From NCBI RefSeq assembly GCF_943914805.1, contig NZ_CALUDM010000002.1:1-64000 (forward strand): a stretch of DNA of 64,000 nt, read 5' to 3'. This DNA comes from an uncultured Acinetobacter sp. (GTDB lineage: Bacteria > Pseudomonadota > Gammaproteobacteria > Pseudomonadales > Moraxellaceae). The notes under the pieces were generated by a model. The model saw nothing but the letters and a program-made list of their open reading frames with translations, was not told where the DNA came from and ran no database searches. Positions within the stretch are counted from its first letter, which is position 1, and every line of letters starts with the position of its first letter. A program made the position numbers and the translations under genes. Positions 45,349 to 54,594 of the stretch are shown here, piece by piece.

Positions 45349-46554
45349 TTAACCTTTAATGCATAATACTTGTTTAAGTGTATGCACCACTTCAATAAGA
45401 TCACTCTGATTGGCCATAACTTGGTGAATATCTTTATAAGCACTTGGTATTTCATCGACAACACCTTTGTCCTTACGGCATTCAACACCTTGAGTTTGTG
45501 CAATTAAGTCTTGCTGGTTAAATAGATTTTTAGCTTTAGAACGACTCATTTTTCTGCCTGCACCATGTGAACATGAGCAAAAAGATTCAGGATTTCCTTT
45601 ACCTTTGACAATAAAAGATTGCGCACCCATTGAGCCGGGTATAATGCCGTATTCATCCAATCCTGCACGAATTGCACCTTTACGTGTTACAAAAACTTCT
45701 TCACCAAAATGAAGCTCCTTTTGTACATAGTTATGATGACAATTAATGGCTTCTTTGGTCATTTGAAAGCTTGGTAATAAAGGGCGAATGGCTTCCAAAA
45801 TCAAACGCATCATTTCACGTCTATTTTCAAAAGCATATTCTTGCGCCCATTCTACGGCTTCAACATAATCATCAAAATTGGTAGAGCCTTCTGCAAAGTA
45901 GCTTAAATCTTTGTCAGGGACATGCCCAAAACGGTGTTGAGCTTCTTTCTTGGCACGTTCGATAAAATAAGTGCCAATCACATTGCCAAGACCACGACTA
46001 CCTGAGTGCAACATGACCCAAATGTCATCATTTTCATCGATACAGAGTTCGATAAAGTGATTGCCGCCACCCAATGTACCGAGTTGTTTTTGCCATGTTG
46101 AATCAAAGTTTCGTAACATGCGTTTAAGCGCTGGGTGTTTATCTGTAATCAATTTAAGCTTTTTATCTAAAGGCGAAAGAGTAGATGCCTTGGCTTTGAC
46201 CTGCTTATGCATTTCAAAACCAACAGGTACTTTTCTTTCAATCACATTACGTAAACTACTTAAATTATCAGGTAATTGCCCCGCTTTTAGGCTAATGCGT
46301 AATGCGTTCATTCCACAGCCAATATCCACACCAACAGCAGCTGGAATAATGGCATTTTTAGTCGGAATGACACTGCCTACAGTTGCACCCTTGCCTAAAT
46401 GCACATCAGGCATGACTGCAATATGGGAGTGAATAAATTGCAATTGTGCCATTTTGCGCAATTGGATTAGGCTTTCATGATCGACATCTTGGGTGTAAAT
46501 TTTTACAGGAACGCCATATTCTGCTTTGGCGTTCAAAATCATTTGTATGCTCAT
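45349..46554 (-). CDS. rtcB: RtcB-family RNA ligase
   Basis: A 401-residue RtcB enzyme that seals RNA ends with 2',3'-cyclic phosphate or 3'-phosphate to 5'-OH using GTP and Mn2+. Motifs are 'GVDIGCGMNALR' (Asp/Cys Mn site), 'LGGGNHFIEL', 'SGSRGLGN', 'NCHHNYV', 'GSMGAQSFIVKG' and 'CSCSHGAGRKMSR', including the guanylylated His. ATG 46554 is preferred over 46560 because GAGA sits six bases before it. No rtcA, rtcR, archease or Ro60 gene is adjacent in this window. A candidate leader RNA with its own terminator lies directly upstream. Confidence 0.92.
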   Translation of the reverse strand: MSIQMILNAKAEYGVPVKIYTQDVDHESLIQLRKMAQLQFIHSHIAVMPDVHLGKGATVGSVIPTKNAIIPAAVGVDIGCGMNALRISLKAGQLPDNLSSLRNVIERKVPVGFEMHKQVKAKASTLSPLDKKLKLITDKHPALKRMLRNFDSTWQKQLGTLGGGNHFIELCIDENDDIWVMLHSGSRGLGNVIGTYFIERAKKEAQHRFGHVPDKDLSYFAEGSTNFDDYVEAVEWAQEYAFENRREMMRLILEAIRPLLPSFQMTKEAINCHHNYVQKELHFGEEVFVTRKGAIRAGLDEYGIIPGSMGAQSFIVKGKGNPESFCSCSHGAGRKMSRSKAKNLFNQQDLIAQTQGVECRKDKGVVDEIPSAYKDIHQVMANQSDLIEVVHTLKQVLCIKG

Positions 46555-46635
46555 TTTCATTCTCTAAGCAATTTATTTTTATTGTCCGATATTGTTTTAA
46601 AAGGACTTCCTTTGAATACTAAATTCAAATTTTAG

Positions 46636-46664
46636 ACCATAAAAAACCTAGCGAATGCTAGGTT
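46636..46664 (-). terminator. terminator of the rtcB leader RNA
   Basis: On the minus strand AACCTAGC (46664-46657), loop ATTC, GCTAGGTT (46652-46645), then TTTT. Perfect 8-base stem, about 85 bases before the rtcB start. Confidence 0.92.
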
Positions 46665-46828
46665 GAAAACTGACATTCGGACACTTTTGATTAATTCAGT
46701 GCCCGTGAGTAGACGACTGCTTAATCTTATTTAAAATTTCTCTTTAATGTAGGCATGTCGTACTCCTTATATTCTTGGGTTTTATAAACCACAGTTAAAC
46801 AATATTTGTTGTTTGGAACGAACCAAAC
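46641..46828 (-). ncRNA. candidate leader/small RNA upstream of rtcB
   Basis: A compact minus-strand unit of about 188 bases between the lysP-like gene's terminator and rtcB. In order: promoter (TTGACA/TAGAAT), hairpin TGTTTGG-TTCGTT-CCAAACA at the 5' end, small hairpin GGTTT-ATA-AAACC, AAGGAG-TACGAC-ATG with a 9-codon ORF, hairpin GGGCACT/AGTGTCC with a 12-base loop, and an intrinsic terminator. No known family recognised. It could be an attenuator of rtcB or an independent RNA. Confidence 0.7.
46727..46756 (-). CDS. 9-residue leader peptide candidate MPTLKRNFK
   Basis: ATG-to-TAA ORF with a perfect AAGGAG six bases before the start, inside the candidate leader RNA. The peptide MPTLKRNFK is basic. 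The quality of the ribosome-binding site is better than that of most long genes nearby. It is too short for family assignment, and translation is inferred only from these signals. Confidence 0.5.
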   Translation of the reverse strand: MPTLKRNFK

Positions 46829-46834
46829 AGCGCT

Positions 46835-46862
46835 ATTCTATAAATAAAATCGGCTTTGTCAA
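46835..46862 (-). promoter_or_regulatory. sigma-70 promoter of the leader RNA
   Basis: Minus strand TTGACA (46862-46857), 16-base spacer, TAGAAT (46840-46835). The -35 is consensus and the -10 differs at one position. The expected start is near 46828. Confidence 0.75.
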
Positions 46863-46928
46863 ATGATTTAAAAATATTTTCAAAACTGAGTTGTTTATTT
46901 TTAAATGATGATACTGTGAAAATTCAAT

Positions 46929-46957
46929 AAAAAAGCAGCTCGAAAGCTGCTTTTATT
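46929..46957 (-). terminator. terminator after the LysP-like permease gene
   Basis: AAAAGCAGCT pairs with AGCTGCTTTT around CGAA, then T-run on the minus strand. It lies 18 bases past the stop. Confidence 0.9.
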
Positions 46958-46973
46958 TAATTGATTTAAAAGA

Positions 46974-48437
46974 TTATTCTTTATCAACATCAAAAGGTTG
47001 CACATCCATTTCTTTGTATGAAATGAGTTTGCTACGATGCTTCCATTTATAGCCTAACCAAATCGCAAGGAATAATGGAATACTGATATAAGTTGATATT
47101 ACACTCATCCAGTTACCATCGAGTACCGCTTGATAATTCTGACCGAGCACAACGATTGTACAGAGGATGAAGGCGAACCAAGGTGCAAATGGGAAGAATT
47201 TGGCACGATAAGCTAAATCTTCAAGCTTATAACCTTGAGCTAAATAGCCTTTACGGAAACGGTAATGTGAAATCGCTATACCTAACCAAACAATAAAACC
47301 ACACATACCAGACATATTGAGTAACCACGTAAAGACTTGGTTTTCACCAATAAATGTGGTTAAAAAACAGAGTGCTGCAATCGCAGTGGTGGCATATAAA
47401 GCATTCATTGGAACGCCACGCAGGTCTAATTTACCAAAGCATTTTGGCGCACGACCTTCACGGGCCATACCAAACAGCATACGCGTAGATGAATACATGC
47501 CTGAATTACCTGCGGAAAGAATTGCAGTTAAAATCACAGCATTCATTAAACCAGCAGCGAAAGCTAAACCTGCTTTTTCATACAATAATGTAAATGGCGA
47601 CAGGGTAATATTGCCATCACCTTCAGCAGCTAAAGCCAGGTTTGGATCTGTATATGCAATCAATGTACCGATGATAAAAATACACAAGATATAGAATAAA
47701 AGAATACGCCAAAAGATTTGCTTGATGGCAATTGGAATGGTCTTCTTCGGATCCTTAGATTCACCCGCAGCAACCCCAACCATTTCAGTACCTTGGAATG
47801 AGAATCCAGCAATCATAGCTACACCGACCAATGCTTGGAAACCACCTACAAAAGGTGCATCACCAAGTGTCCAGTTTGTGCTCACAGATTGAGTTGGATC
47901 AAGCATGATTTTTCCAATCATGAATAGACCAATTACAATAAAAAAAATGATTGCAACAACTTTGACCAATGAGAATAAAAACTCACTTTCACCAAAGCCT
48001 TTTACAGTTAAAGCATTGATAAAGAAGATGATGGCAAGGAATAGGGCACTCCACCAAAATCCTGGAATATCGGGGAACCAAAATTTCATGATGAATTGGA
48101 CGGCAACCAGTTCAAATGCAACTGTAATTGCCCAGTTATACCAATAGTTCCAACCGAGTGCGAAGCCAAAGCCTTCTTCAACATATTTATTACCATAGGT
48201 AAAGAATGCGCCTGATGTTGGATTATGAGTCGCTAACTCACCTAAACTGGTCATCAAGAAATAAATCATGACTCCAATGAGGACGTAAGCGAGTAATGCA
48301 CCACCAGGGCCAGCAGTTGCGATGGTTTGACCTGAGGCAAGGAATAAACCTGTACCAATAGAACCGCCGATGGCGATCATATTTAAATGTCGAGCCCCAA
48401 GTTTTCGCTTGAGTTCTGGATGATCTGTTTCGCTCAT
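46974..48437 (-). CDS. amino acid permease (APC family, LysP-like)
   Basis: A 487-residue transporter with twelve predicted membrane helices. The N-terminus '[25 protein letters not shown]' is the APC signature, followed by '[25 protein letters not shown]' and '[24 protein letters not shown]' in TM6. It resembles the LysP/AroP/GabP branch, with best resemblance to lysine permeases. It imports an amino acid with protons; the substrate needs testing. Its ATG overlaps the rsmC stop by four bases (ATGA), so it is translationally coupled to rsmC, an unusual pairing. Confidence 0.85.
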   Translation of the reverse strand: MSETDHPELKRKLGARHLNMIAIGGSIGTGLFLASGQTIATAGPGGALLAYVLIGVMIYFLMTSLGELATHNPTSGAFFTYGNKYVEEGFGFALGWNYWYNWAITVAFELVAVQFIMKFWFPDIPGFWWSALFLAIIFFINALTVKGFGESEFLFSLVKVVAIIFFIVIGLFMIGKIMLDPTQSVSTNWTLGDAPFVGGFQALVGVAMIAGFSFQGTEMVGVAAGESKDPKKTIPIAIKQIFWRILLFYILCIFIIGTLIAYTDPNLALAAEGDGNITLSPFTLLYEKAGLAFAAGLMNAVILTAILSAGNSGMYSSTRMLFGMAREGRAPKCFGKLDLRGVPMNALYATTAIAALCFLTTFIGENQVFTWLLNMSGMCGFIVWLGIAISHYRFRKGYLAQGYKLEDLAYRAKFFPFAPWFAFILCTIVVLGQNYQAVLDGNWMSVISTYISIPLFLAIWLGYKWKHRSKLISYKEMDVQPFDVDKE

Positions 48438-49480
48438 CGTTCTTCCTTAAGATTTTTTTGAGTGTTGGCGAACAGCACTTTAAAGCCTTGTTGATCGGCC
48501 TTAGTCGTACATTGACTAAAGCTCTGCTCAATGAGTAATGGGTAATTTAGAAAACGGTTTGCCACCATCCATAGTTCACCACCTGATTTTAAATGGCGTC
48601 GTGCAGTTTTGCACAAAGTTTCGCTAGCATTGTAATCAGTCTGAATACCTTGGTGGAATGGTGGGTTGCTGACAATCGCATGTAAAAATAAAGGTGCATC
48701 TTCGATGCCTGTTACTGCTTTTATTTCGAGTTGTTCTAAAGGTAAATTATTTTTTTCAAAAGTCATTTGCGTAGACGCCAATGCAAATGCGTCAACATCT
48801 AAAGCAAAAATACGGTTTTTAGGATTCAATTTTGATAAATAAGCACTGATTACACCCGCACCACAACCAAAATCTGCAATTTTTCCAGAAGTCACTTGTT
48901 TTAAGTACGGTAATAAAACGGCAGTACCAATATCCAAATGATTTTGACTAAATACACCTGGAAGGGCACAGATCGTAAGATCACCCGCAGGCGTAGTTAC
49001 ATTATATTGCTGAGCCCATTGTTGTAATGGTTTTGCTGTAACTGTGGTATTGGTCGTTAATTGCCACATTTGGCAGTGACGAGCGCTGTCCAATTTAGTT
49101 GCTTGACCATAAGGTTGTAGCTGTTTTGCTGCACGTTCAACGCCACCTTTCTTTTCTCCAACTAAGAAAATAGAGGCACCGACAGGTAGGCGACTGACTA
49201 AATTATGCAGAATATAGTTCAATAGCTCTTTTGATTTCGGAACAAAAATCACAGCTTGATCAAAGCTAGATTCAGGAAGATCTGTACCAAAATGTACATC
49301 TGCTTTTAGATTTTGGAAATACTGTAATTCGTTGTAATTCCACGTCCAAACGCTTGCTTCGATGTCATGAGCTAAATTTGAAAGTAAATCATCCGTTGGC
49401 GCATTGACCAATAATACTCGTCCAGAAAGATAGTCATGCTGTCGAATGACAACTTCACTTCTTGGCTCCATATTCACCAT
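48434..49480 (-). CDS. rsmC: 16S rRNA (guanine-1207-N2)-methyltransferase RsmC
   Basis: A 348-residue SAM-dependent methyltransferase with two domains: a degenerate N-terminal copy (to about residue 165) and the active C-terminal one. The SAM loop is '[17 protein letters not shown]' (motif I), then '[13 protein letters not shown]', and the catalytic 'VSNPPFH' (motif IV, N-P-P-F). It methylates G1207 of 16S rRNA in the small subunit. ATG 49480 and ATG 49471 are both possible starts, with weak ribosome sites. The stop overlaps the permease start (ATGA). It lies after the hairpin at 49502. Confidence 0.88.
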   Translation of the reverse strand: MVNMEPRSEVVIRQHDYLSGRVLLVNAPTDDLLSNLAHDIEASVWTWNYNELQYFQNLKADVHFGTDLPESSFDQAVIFVPKSKELLNYILHNLVSRLPVGASIFLVGEKKGGVERAAKQLQPYGQATKLDSARHCQMWQLTTNTTVTAKPLQQWAQQYNVTTPAGDLTICALPGVFSQNHLDIGTAVLLPYLKQVTSGKIADFGCGAGVISAYLSKLNPKNRIFALDVDAFALASTQMTFEKNNLPLEQLEIKAVTGIEDAPLFLHAIVSNPPFHQGIQTDYNASETLCKTARRHLKSGGELWMVANRFLNYPLLIEQSFSQCTTKADQQGFKVLFANTQKNLKEER

Positions 49481-49501
49481 CCATCATTAAAAGTTAGAGC
49501 A

Positions 49502-49530
49502 ATAATGCCCAGTCTAAGCTGGGCATTATA
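49502..49530 (-). terminator. hairpin terminator after the nucleobase permease gene
   Basis: ATAATGCCCAG and CTGGGCATTAT pair perfectly around TCTAAG. The U-tract is weak, so read-through into rsmC is possible. Confidence 0.7.
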
Positions 49531-49543
49531 AAGAATAGATTTA

Positions 49544-50917
49544 CTATTTTTTAGTTTCAGGTAAAACTAAATTTAAAATCAAAGCAGCAATACCGCCAGT
49601 TGCAACACCTGAGCTAAAAATATTGCGCAGTAACTCTGGTAAATGTTCCAAAATTTGAGGTACTTGTGCAACACCTAAACCTAAGCCCAAAGAAATTGCA
49701 ATAATCAGAAGAGCGCGACGGTCTAATTGAATTCCCGATAAAATGTTAATTCCAGAAGCAGCAACAGCACCAAACATAACCATCACGGCACCACCAAGCA
49801 CAGCTTGAGGTACGGCTTGAATAACACCTGCAACAGCAGGGAATAAACCAAGAATGATCAATAATACTGCAATCCAAATGCCGACATAGCGACTTGCAAC
49901 ACCTGTGAGCTGAATAACACCATTATTCTGTGCAAATACAGAGCTTGGGAATGTATTGAAAATACCTGCTAAGAAAGAGTTAGCGCCATTCACCAAAACA
50001 CCACCTTTGATACGTTCCATCCAAACAGGACCGTCAACAGGTTGATTTGAAATCTTTGATGTTGCAGTAACATCGCCAATCGCTTCTAAAGAAGTAACCA
50101 AGTAAATAAAAGCCATTGGAATAAATAAGCTCCAAGAGAAGCTAATTCCAAAATGCATAGGTGAAGGTATTTGAATTAATGGTGCATCTTTTAAACCTGA
50201 GAAGTTTAAATAACCCATAAAGCCTGCGAGGATATAACCTACCACTAGGGCAATTAAAATCGCTGAACTTTTTACCCAAACGACTTTTACACGGTTGAGT
50301 AAGATAATAATTGCAAGCACAGTACATGACATAATGAGGTTGTCTGCACTGGCAAAAGTTTTATCTGACATGGCTTGATAACCACCGCCCATGCTGATCA
50401 GACCTTCTTTAATTAAGGTCAAACCAATCAAAAGTACAACAATACCTGTAACCAATGGTGTAATGAGCTTTTTAACCCAAGGTAGAATACGTGATACACC
50501 CATTTCAATAAATGAACCTGCAATCACGACACCAAAAATTGAAGCCATCACAGTTTGAACAGGTGTTCCTGCTGCGACCATCGCAGAACCAATCCCGATC
50601 ATTGGCCCAATAAAGTTAAAACTTGTCCCTTGAACAATCAGTAGGCCTGCACCAAAAGGACCAATTTTTTTACATTGTAAATAAGTTGCGACCCCAGAAA
50701 TGACCAATGACATTGAAAGAATCATGTTGGTTTCTTGAGGTGAAACACCTAATGCTAAGCAGATCAGTAAACCTGGTGTTACAATTGGAACAATAATCGC
50801 TAATAAATGTTGCAAGGCTGCAAAAAAAGCGATAAGTGGTTTTGGACGATCATTTAGACCATAAACAAGGTCAATTTGACCCTGAGTTTGTTGGGGAGGG
50901 GTATTAAAATCAGACAT
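49544..50917 (-). CDS. NCS2 xanthine/uracil permease
   Basis: A 457-residue nucleobase:cation symporter-2 with about fourteen membrane helices. Family motifs include 'FIYLVTSLEAIGDVTATSKIS' with the conserved Glu in TM8, 'GVLVNGANSFLAG' and 'SVFAQNNGVIQLTGVASRYVG' (N-x-G-x-x-x-x-T-G-V). This N-N-G version points to xanthine or uric acid transport (XanP/XanQ type) more than uracil. ATG 50917 is used in place of GTG-like starts upstream. It imports purine with protons across the inner membrane. A hairpin follows, then rsmC. Confidence 0.85.
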   Translation of the reverse strand: MSDFNTPPQQTQGQIDLVYGLNDRPKPLIAFFAALQHLLAIIVPIVTPGLLICLALGVSPQETNMILSMSLVISGVATYLQCKKIGPFGAGLLIVQGTSFNFIGPMIGIGSAMVAAGTPVQTVMASIFGVVIAGSFIEMGVSRILPWVKKLITPLVTGIVVLLIGLTLIKEGLISMGGGYQAMSDKTFASADNLIMSCTVLAIIILLNRVKVVWVKSSAILIALVVGYILAGFMGYLNFSGLKDAPLIQIPSPMHFGISFSWSLFIPMAFIYLVTSLEAIGDVTATSKISNQPVDGPVWMERIKGGVLVNGANSFLAGIFNTFPSSVFAQNNGVIQLTGVASRYVGIWIAVLLIILGLFPAVAGVIQAVPQAVLGGAVMVMFGAVAASGINILSGIQLDRRALLIIAISLGLGLGVAQVPQILEHLPELLRNIFSSGVATGGIAALILNLVLPETKK

Positions 50918-51091
50918 GACCACAATGGGAGAAGCAGCAAGATGGCGCTATTCTAATCGCTTTACATGCCATTACAAAACAAAAAACAGGTCCTTGTGAA
51001 AAAAACTTGTAACTGTCAATAAACTGTCACTACTAAAAGTTAAGATTTTTCTGTATAATTTGCCCTCAAATTTAAAGCGTATCGAATTTAC

Positions 51092-52930
51092 ATGTCTGAT
51101 ATTAAAACTCTCCGTAACATTGCCATCATTGCGCACGTCGATCATGGTAAAACCACTCTGGTAGACAAACTTCTGCAACAATCTGGTGCTCTCGGTGATC
51201 GCGCGGGTGAGATCGAGCGTGTCATGGATTCGAATGCGTTAGAATCTGAGCGTGGTATTACTATTCTTGCAAAAAACACTGCAATTAAATGGTTAGACAA
51301 ACGTACTGACACTGAATACCGCATCAACATTGTTGACACCCCGGGACATGCTGACTTCGGTGGTGAAGTTGAGCGTGTTATGTCTATGGTTGACTGCGTA
51401 CTTCTTCTTGTCGATTCTCAAGAAGGTCCAATGCCACAAACTCGTTTCGTAACGCAAAAAGCGTTCGCGCGTGGTTTGAAACCAATCGTGATCATTAACA
51501 AAGTAGATAAGCCAAGCGCTCGTCCAGATTGGGTTATCGATCAAGTATTTGATTTGTTTGATAACCTTGGTGGTACTGACGAACAGTTAGACTTCCCAAT
51601 CGTTTATGCATCAGGTTTACGTGGTGTTGCTGGTCCATCTCCAGAAGAACTAGCGGAAGATATGACGCCGTTGTTCGAAACGATTGTAGACATCGTTGAG
51701 CCACCATCTGTTGATGCTGATGGCCCATTCCAAATGCAAATTTCATCACTTGACTATAATAGTTTCGTAGGTGTAATCGGTGTTGGTCGTATTCAACGTG
51801 GTTCAATCAAAACAAATACACCTGTAACCGTAATTGATAAAGATGGTAAGACTCGTAACGGTCGTATCTTAAAAATTATGGGTTACCACGGTTTAGAGCG
51901 TGTTGATGTTGATACTGCACAAGCTGGTGATATCGTATGTATTACTGGTTTAGATGCGTTGAACATTTCTGACACAATCTGTGATCCTAAAAATGTTGAA
52001 GCTTTACCTCCATTGTCTGTAGATGAACCTACAGTTTCGATGACTTTCCAAGTAAACAACTCTCCGTTTGCTGGTAAAGAAGGTAAATTTGTAACTTCAC
52101 GTAACATCCGTGAACGTTTAGATCGTGAATTGATCCATAACGTAGCATTACGTGTTGAAGATACTGACAGTCCAGACCGTTTCAAAGTTTCTGGTCGTGG
52201 TGAGCTTCACCTTTCAGTATTGATCGAAACAATGCGTCGTGAAGGCTTCGAGATGGGGGTTTCTCGTCCGCAAGTAATCATGAAAGAAGTTGATGGTGAA
52301 ACTCAAGAGCCTTACGAAAACGTAACTTTTGACGTTGAAGAACAACATCAAGGTTCTGTAATGGAACAAATGGGTAACCGTAAAGGCGAGTTAACCAATA
52401 TGGAAGTCGACGGTAAAGGTCGTATGCGTATTGAAGCAACTGTACCTTCACGTGGCTTGATTGGTTTCCGTTCTGAATTCTTAACCATTACTTCTGGTAC
52501 TGGTATTATGACTTCAAGCTTCTCGCATTATGGTCCTGCTAAGCAAGGTGCTGTTGCGAAACGTCAAAATGGTGTACTTGTTTCAATGGTAAACGGTACG
52601 TGTTTGGCATTCGCTTTGTTCACTCTACAAGATCGTGGTCGTCTATTTGCTGAACCACAATTAGAAGTGTATGAAGGTATGATTGTTGGTATGAACTCAC
52701 GTTCAGACGACATGACTGTGAACCCAACAAAAGCGAAACAGTTAACCAACATGCGTGCATCTGGTACAGATGAAGCTTTAACATTGACACCTGCAATTAA
52801 ATTCACGCTTGAACAAGCTTTAGAATTTATTGAAGATGACGAATTAGTTGAAGTAACACCTAAATCAGTTCGTATTCGTAAAAAATTCTTAACTGAAAAT
52901 GATCGTAAACGTGCTGCTCGTGGCATGTAA
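51092..52930 (+). CDS. typA: translational GTPase TypA/BipA
   Basis: A 612-residue ribosome-associated GTPase. The G-domain has G1 'AHVDHGKTTLVD', G2 'RGITILAKN', G3 'DTPGHADF', G4 'NKVD' and G5 'SGLRG'. EF-G-like domains II, III and V follow, and the BipA-specific C-terminal domain ends with 'KSVRIRKKFLTENDRKRAARG'. It helps 50S assembly and growth under cold and stress. A near-consensus -10 (TATAAT at 51053-51058) lies about 35 bases before the ATG. A strong terminator follows at 52962. It is divergent from the permease gene. Confidence 0.96.
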   Translation: MSDIKTLRNIAIIAHVDHGKTTLVDKLLQQSGALGDRAGEIERVMDSNALESERGITILAKNTAIKWLDKRTDTEYRINIVDTPGHADFGGEVERVMSMVDCVLLLVDSQEGPMPQTRFVTQKAFARGLKPIVIINKVDKPSARPDWVIDQVFDLFDNLGGTDEQLDFPIVYASGLRGVAGPSPEELAEDMTPLFETIVDIVEPPSVDADGPFQMQISSLDYNSFVGVIGVGRIQRGSIKTNTPVTVIDKDGKTRNGRILKIMGYHGLERVDVDTAQAGDIVCITGLDALNISDTICDPKNVEALPPLSVDEPTVSMTFQVNNSPFAGKEGKFVTSRNIRERLDRELIHNVALRVEDTDSPDRFKVSGRGELHLSVLIETMRREGFEMGVSRPQVIMKEVDGETQEPYENVTFDVEEQHQGSVMEQMGNRKGELTNMEVDGKGRMRIEATVPSRGLIGFRSEFLTITSGTGIMTSSFSHYGPAKQGAVAKRQNGVLVSMVNGTCLAFALFTLQDRGRLFAEPQLEVYEGMIVGMNSRSDDMTVNPTKAKQLTNMRASGTDEALTLTPAIKFTLEQALEFIEDDELVEVTPKSVRIRKKFLTENDRKRAARGM

Positions 52931-52961
52931 TCGTTTCATCTAGAAATTTAAAAATTTCTAT

Positions 52962-52998
52962 AAAAAACCGCAGCTCGTCAGAGAGTTGCGGTTTTTTT
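52962..52998 (+). terminator. typA terminator
   Basis: AAAAAACCGCAGCTC pairs with GAGTTGCGGTTTTTT (one GT pair) around GTCAGA. Confidence 0.9.
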
Positions 52999-53123
52999 GT
53001 ATAAATTGTAAAAAAATATAGGAAATTTATAAAAACCTAGTAAATTAGGTGGAAATATATATTAAATTTTAATGTATACTTCGTCACATAAAAATTACGC
53101 AAAAATAGAGCGTGGAGATACAA

Positions 53124-53555
53124 ATGAGCATTATTTCAGAATTTAAAGAGTTTGCTATCAAAGGCAATATGATGGACTTGGCTATCGGTGTAATCATCGG
53201 TGGTGCTTTCAATAAAATTATTGATTCCTTAGTGAAAGACATCATCATGCCATTAATTTCTGTGATTACAGGTGGTGGTGTTGATTTTACTCAAAAGTTT
53301 GTTGTGCTTGGGAATAACCCAAACAACCTAACTTCATTGGATGAACTCACTAAAGCAGGGGTAAACGTTTTAACTTATGGTAATTTCATCACAATTGTAT
53401 TGAACTTCCTTATTTTAATGTGGGTTGTATTCTTACTGGTTAAATTCTTAAATAAAATTCGTAAACCTGCGGAAGAAGCACCAGCAGCGACTCCAGAAGA
53501 TATTGAATTATTACGTGAAATTCGTGACGAGTTGAAAAACCGCCCACAAGCGTAA
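53124..53555 (+). CDS. mscL: large-conductance mechanosensitive channel
   Basis: A 143-residue pentameric channel that opens under hypo-osmotic stress. N-terminal amphipathic helix '[22 protein letters not shown]', then TM1 '[23 protein letters not shown]', a periplasmic loop, TM2 '[21 protein letters not shown]' and a charged cytoplasmic helix with '[14 protein letters not shown]'. ATG 53124 is used, as GGAG lies seven bases upstream; the GTG at 53112 is not needed. It has an independent terminator. Confidence 0.95.
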   Translation: MSIISEFKEFAIKGNMMDLAIGVIIGGAFNKIIDSLVKDIIMPLISVITGGGVDFTQKFVVLGNNPNNLTSLDELTKAGVNVLTYGNFITIVLNFLILMWVVFLLVKFLNKIRKPAEEAPAATPEDIELLREIRDELKNRPQA

Positions 53556-53578
53556 TGATGGGTCATCCCTCATGATTA

Positions 53579-53604
53579 AACGGCACTTTTAAGTGCCGTT
53601 TTTT
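53579..53604 (+). terminator. mscL terminator
   Basis: AACGGCACTT and AAGTGCCGTT form a hairpin with a 2-4 base loop, followed by TTTT. It lies 24 bases past the mscL stop. Confidence 0.88.
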
Positions 53605-53651
53605 GTGTGAATCGTTTATGATCATTCTTAAAGGAGAATAGGAATATCAGA

Positions 53652-54248
53652 ATGAAAAAAAGTTTAATCATGGCAATGATACTTTTGGGATTAATAGGAT
53701 GTTCTGAGCCACAAAAGAATCAAGATGATACTCAAAACAAAACCAAGAATTTAAGTTTTGCAGATATGCCAAATGAGAAAACTGTTTTTGAGGTGATTGA
53801 AGCAAAATCGATAGATGAAAATGATGCTTTATTGGTGGCATTACAGACGCAATTATTAAAAGATCAATTTGAGTTTGTTGAAAAAGAAAGCGGTAGATCA
53901 TGGTCTGAAAATGATTGCACCAATAATAAAATTATTCAGGTCAAAGGGGATGGAATACGTTCATATAGTGCAGAAAGTTTGGTGGATGTTGGTCAAGAAA
54001 AAGTACGCCCAGATTTCAGTTTATTGGTTTTTGCTTTTGAAGATGCACAACAGGCAGAAAAGAATTTTATTAGTTTAAAAACGGCAGTTGAGTCAGATAA
54101 TGGTTTTTGTAATGGCAAATCCCCTGAAACAATTGTACATAATGGTAATGAGGTTTTTTATTTCACTACACGTGCAGAAATGTTTAGACCTTATATCGAT
54201 CAATATTCTAAATACGTTGAAGATTTTAAAGTTGAAGCACCACATTAA
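53652..54248 (+). CDS. putative lipoprotein, 198 residues
   Basis: A lipoprotein by its signal peptide and lipobox L-I-G-C (Cys about residue 17), with the start ATG behind AGGAGAATAGG. The mature part is acidic and Asn/Glu-rich, with one possible disulfide pair (Cys near 91 in 'ENDCTNNK' and 'GFCNGKSPE'). I do not recognise a domain. It is transcribed alone between mscL and the convergent ppiC. Outer-membrane periplasmic location is likely from the sorting residues after Cys (S-E), which are not the Asp of inner-membrane retention. Confidence 0.7.
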   Translation: MKKSLIMAMILLGLIGCSEPQKNQDDTQNKTKNLSFADMPNEKTVFEVIEAKSIDENDALLVALQTQLLKDQFEFVEKESGRSWSENDCTNNKIIQVKGDGIRSYSAESLVDVGQEKVRPDFSLLVFAFEDAQQAEKNFISLKTAVESDNGFCNGKSPETIVHNGNEVFYFTTRAEMFRPYIDQYSKYVEDFKVEAPH

Positions 54249-54309
54249 AATAAACAGTATTTAGAATTTAAGCGTTTTCTAAAAATACAAAGTATGGTTT
54301 GAGTATGCC

Positions 54310-54594
54310 TTAAAAATCCATACGGAACTTAATTTCAACCAAGTGAAAACCGAACTGACTTTTAACAGGGCCATGCAGTACACGTTCTGCTGCTGTAAAA
54401 ACCAGTTTATCAATCACAGGAACCAATTGTCCTTTTTTGACTTCGCCGAGTTCACCACCACGTTTGGCTGAATTGCATGTGGAATGCTGTTTGGCAATTT
54501 TAGTAAAATCAGCACCATCTAAAATTTTCTTTTTCAGTTGTTCTGCCAAATCTTTATCTTTCACTAAAATATGACGAACAATTGCAGTTTTCAT
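54310..54594 (-). CDS. ppiC: parvulin-type peptidylprolyl isomerase
   Basis: A 94-residue single-domain parvulin, the usual length of PpiC. 'VRHILVKDKDLAEQLKKKILDGADFTKIAKQHS' and 'RGGELGEVKKGQLVP', then 'KSQFGFHLVEI', contain the active-site His pair and Cys (CNSAKRGG). It interconverts cis and trans Xaa-Pro bonds in the cytoplasm. Its ATG overlaps the mutM stop by four bases (ATGA), so the two form a coupled operon. Confidence 0.92.
   Translation of the reverse strand: MKTAIVRHILVKDKDLAEQLKKKILDGADFTKIAKQHSTCNSAKRGGELGEVKKGQLVPVIDKLVFTAAERVLHGPVKSQFGFHLVEIKFRMDF

Noticed and set aside
46061..46432. 123-residue plus-strand ORF inside rtcB
   Set aside because: Antisense to conserved rtcB motifs; no supporting signals.
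46641..46828. The rtcB leader as a tRNA or tmRNA
   Set aside because: No T-loop sequence GTTCRA, no acceptor stem pairing and no CCA end.
52564..52926. 120-residue minus-strand ORF inside typA
   Set aside because: Antisense shadow arising from the strong codon bias of typA.
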